DNA of 6,924 nt from Bifidobacterium breve (lineage in GTDB: Bacteria; Actinomycetota; Actinomycetes; S36-B12): assembly GCA_945885645.1 (NCBI GenBank), contig CAMCYV010000078.1:1-6924 (forward strand). The letters run 5' to 3'. Shown piece after piece: positions 6,128 through 6,924 of the stretch (position 1 is its first letter; each line of letters opens with the position of its first letter). Under the pieces are notes generated by a model, which was not told where the DNA came from, did no database searches, and worked only from the letters and a program-made list of their open reading frames with translations. The translations under genes were made by a program, and so were the position numbers.

Positions 6128-6891
6128 GTAATGTCACGCTTGTTGGTGACAACCGCAGCGGCGACTGCGAAAACAACGGTGTAGCCGACGAGTACCAAAA
6201 CTCCAACGGGAACGTCTAGCAGATCAGACGCACTTGATTCAGGGTCTCCGGTACCGGTCTGCAAGATTGCATTGAGGGCATTTCCTGGCAACCACTTGCC
6301 CACCGACAGGAAGAAAAGTGTAATCAGTGGCTCGAGAACAAATGTGAACACCAAAGCGATAATGATTGCGGCCACTTGACTGGTGATCAGTGAACCAATT
6401 GCAACACCCAAGATTGCGAAGAGAACAAGGCCAAGCACCGTACCGCCCAAGATCGAAAAGGCCGCACTCCATTCAAATGGCGCCGAGTCTTGGGTGCCTA
6501 GTAGCAACATTGTGGTGATCGCCGCGATGAACCACAGAACCAGCGCGAGAACCAAGGCAAGAATCGCAAAAGTCACCATTTTTCCCGCTATTACACGCCA
6601 ACGAACCGGGGTAGTCAAAAAGGTCGAAGTAATCGTTTGATTTCGGTACTCACCCGACATTGCGACAATTCCCAAGATGAGTAGGAAAACACTGGCGCTT
6701 CCCGCGGAGGCAATAATTGTCTTAATAAATGCAGGGTCCATGAGGCGATTGATGTCTTCCAAGCCAGGTGGCGAGAGAAATACGAGCAGGAAGATCTGTA
6801 ACAGCATGAACCCCAATGCTGCTAGGGACAAGATCGGAAGCAACTTGGTCGAAAACACTTTCCGAAATTCAGAGCGGATCAAGGCAATCAT
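6124..6891 (-). CDS. ABC-2 type transporter permease
   Basis: This 255-residue integral membrane protein has about six hydrophobic segments (near 18-39, 63-79, 105-131, 145-167, 171-196 and 226-248). It carries the GEYRNQTITSTFLTTPVR segment (80-97), a common mark of the ABC-2 permeases that work with bacitracin/lantibiotic-type or Nod-type ATPases. The N-terminal LIRSEFRKVFSTK is a typical cytoplasmic amphipathic lead-in. Such proteins export a drug, peptide or lipid using a separate ATPase; the substrate cannot be told here. ATG 6891 follows GGGAAAGG (6908-6901 on this strand) at about 9 bases. The ATPase is not in the window but an open frame runs into this start from the right edge. The RDD gene follows with a 4-base overlap, so the two membrane proteins are co-expressed. 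Confidence 0.92.
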   Translation of the reverse strand: MIALIRSEFRKVFSTKLLPILSLAALGFMLLQIFLLVFLSPPGLEDINRLMDPAFIKTIIASAGSASVFLLILGIVAMSGEYRNQTITSTFLTTPVRWRVIAGKMVTFAILALVLALVLWFIAAITTMLLLGTQDSAPFEWSAAFSILGGTVLGLVLFAILGVAIGSLITSQVAAIIIALVFTFVLEPLITLFFLSVGKWLPGNALNAILQTGTGDPESSASDLLDVPVGVLVLVGYTVVFAVAAAVVTNKRDIT

Positions 6892-6924
6892 TCTGGGCCG
6901 CCTTTCCCGTTAATAGGTTGATCC
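6888..6924 (-). CDS. Possible 3' end of an upstream gene, perhaps the partner ABC ATPase
   Basis: On this strand the frame is open from the right edge and reads DQPINGKGGPE before a TGA at 6890-6888. That stop overlaps the permease ATG as ATGA, the same coupling style as lipB-lipA, lipA-MOSC and permease-RDD. Only 11 codons are visible, so the product cannot be identified; an ABC ATP-binding protein is expected from context. Another frame has a TAA at 6913-6911 and could be the true gene end instead. Confidence 0.35.
   Translation of the reverse strand, partial: DQPINGKGGPE

Noticed and set aside
6383..6913. + strand open frames of 78-85 codons opposite the permease
   Set aside because: They are antisense to the hydrophobic permease and encode polar, basic sequence without any family feature.
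1..6924. CRISPR array, defence system, prophage, insertion sequence or RNA gene
   Set aside because: Nearly all bases are covered by recognised core genes, and no spaced repeats, transposase, integrase or tRNA/rRNA-like sequence was seen.

Overview
The window looks like a core-genome segment of an actinobacterium with roughly balanced base composition (about half G+C by eye), lower than Mycobacterium or Streptomyces. The evidence is gene order. An E2 acyltransferase of a 2-oxoacid dehydrogenase, a TIGR01777-type epimerase, lipB, lipA, a DUF4191 membrane protein and an RDD protein occur together here. From memory, this matches the Mycobacterium tuberculosis block dlaT (Rv2215), Rv2216, lipB (Rv2217), lipA (Rv2218), Rv2219, Rv2219A. 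Use of GTG starts and an apparent leaderless promoter also fit. A planktonic or other lower-GC actinobacterial lineage is plausible, but that is inference.

Left part (1-5005, + strand): a probable operon of six genes. The E2 gene is cut by the left edge; only its C-terminal catalytic domain is seen. The epimerase follows after 3 bases. After a 35-base gap carrying four 8-bp tandem units comes an FAD-dependent amine-oxidase-like oxidoreductase, whose 3' end overlaps lipB. lipB overlaps lipA and lipA overlaps a MOSC-domain gene, both through ATGA. LipB transfers octanoate to lipoyl domains and LipA inserts the two sulfurs, so these genes make the cofactor used by the E2 at the head of the cluster. 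The FAD oxidoreductase and the MOSC protein are additions relative to the mycobacterial order.

Middle (5006-5714, + strand): a 31-base gap holds three alternating inverted TGCCA half-sites and a -10-like TAGGGT placed exactly for leaderless transcription from the GTG start of the DUF4191 gene.

Right part (5715-6924, - strand): an ABC-2 type permease and an RDD membrane protein, joined by a GTGA overlap and converging on the DUF4191 gene with only 17 bases between stops. The right edge probably holds the last codons of an upstream gene, possibly the ABC ATPase. No RNA genes, CRISPR arrays, insertion sequences or phage genes were seen. The window is mostly ordinary core metabolism; the points most worth checking are the two short intergenic regions and the two inserted genes.
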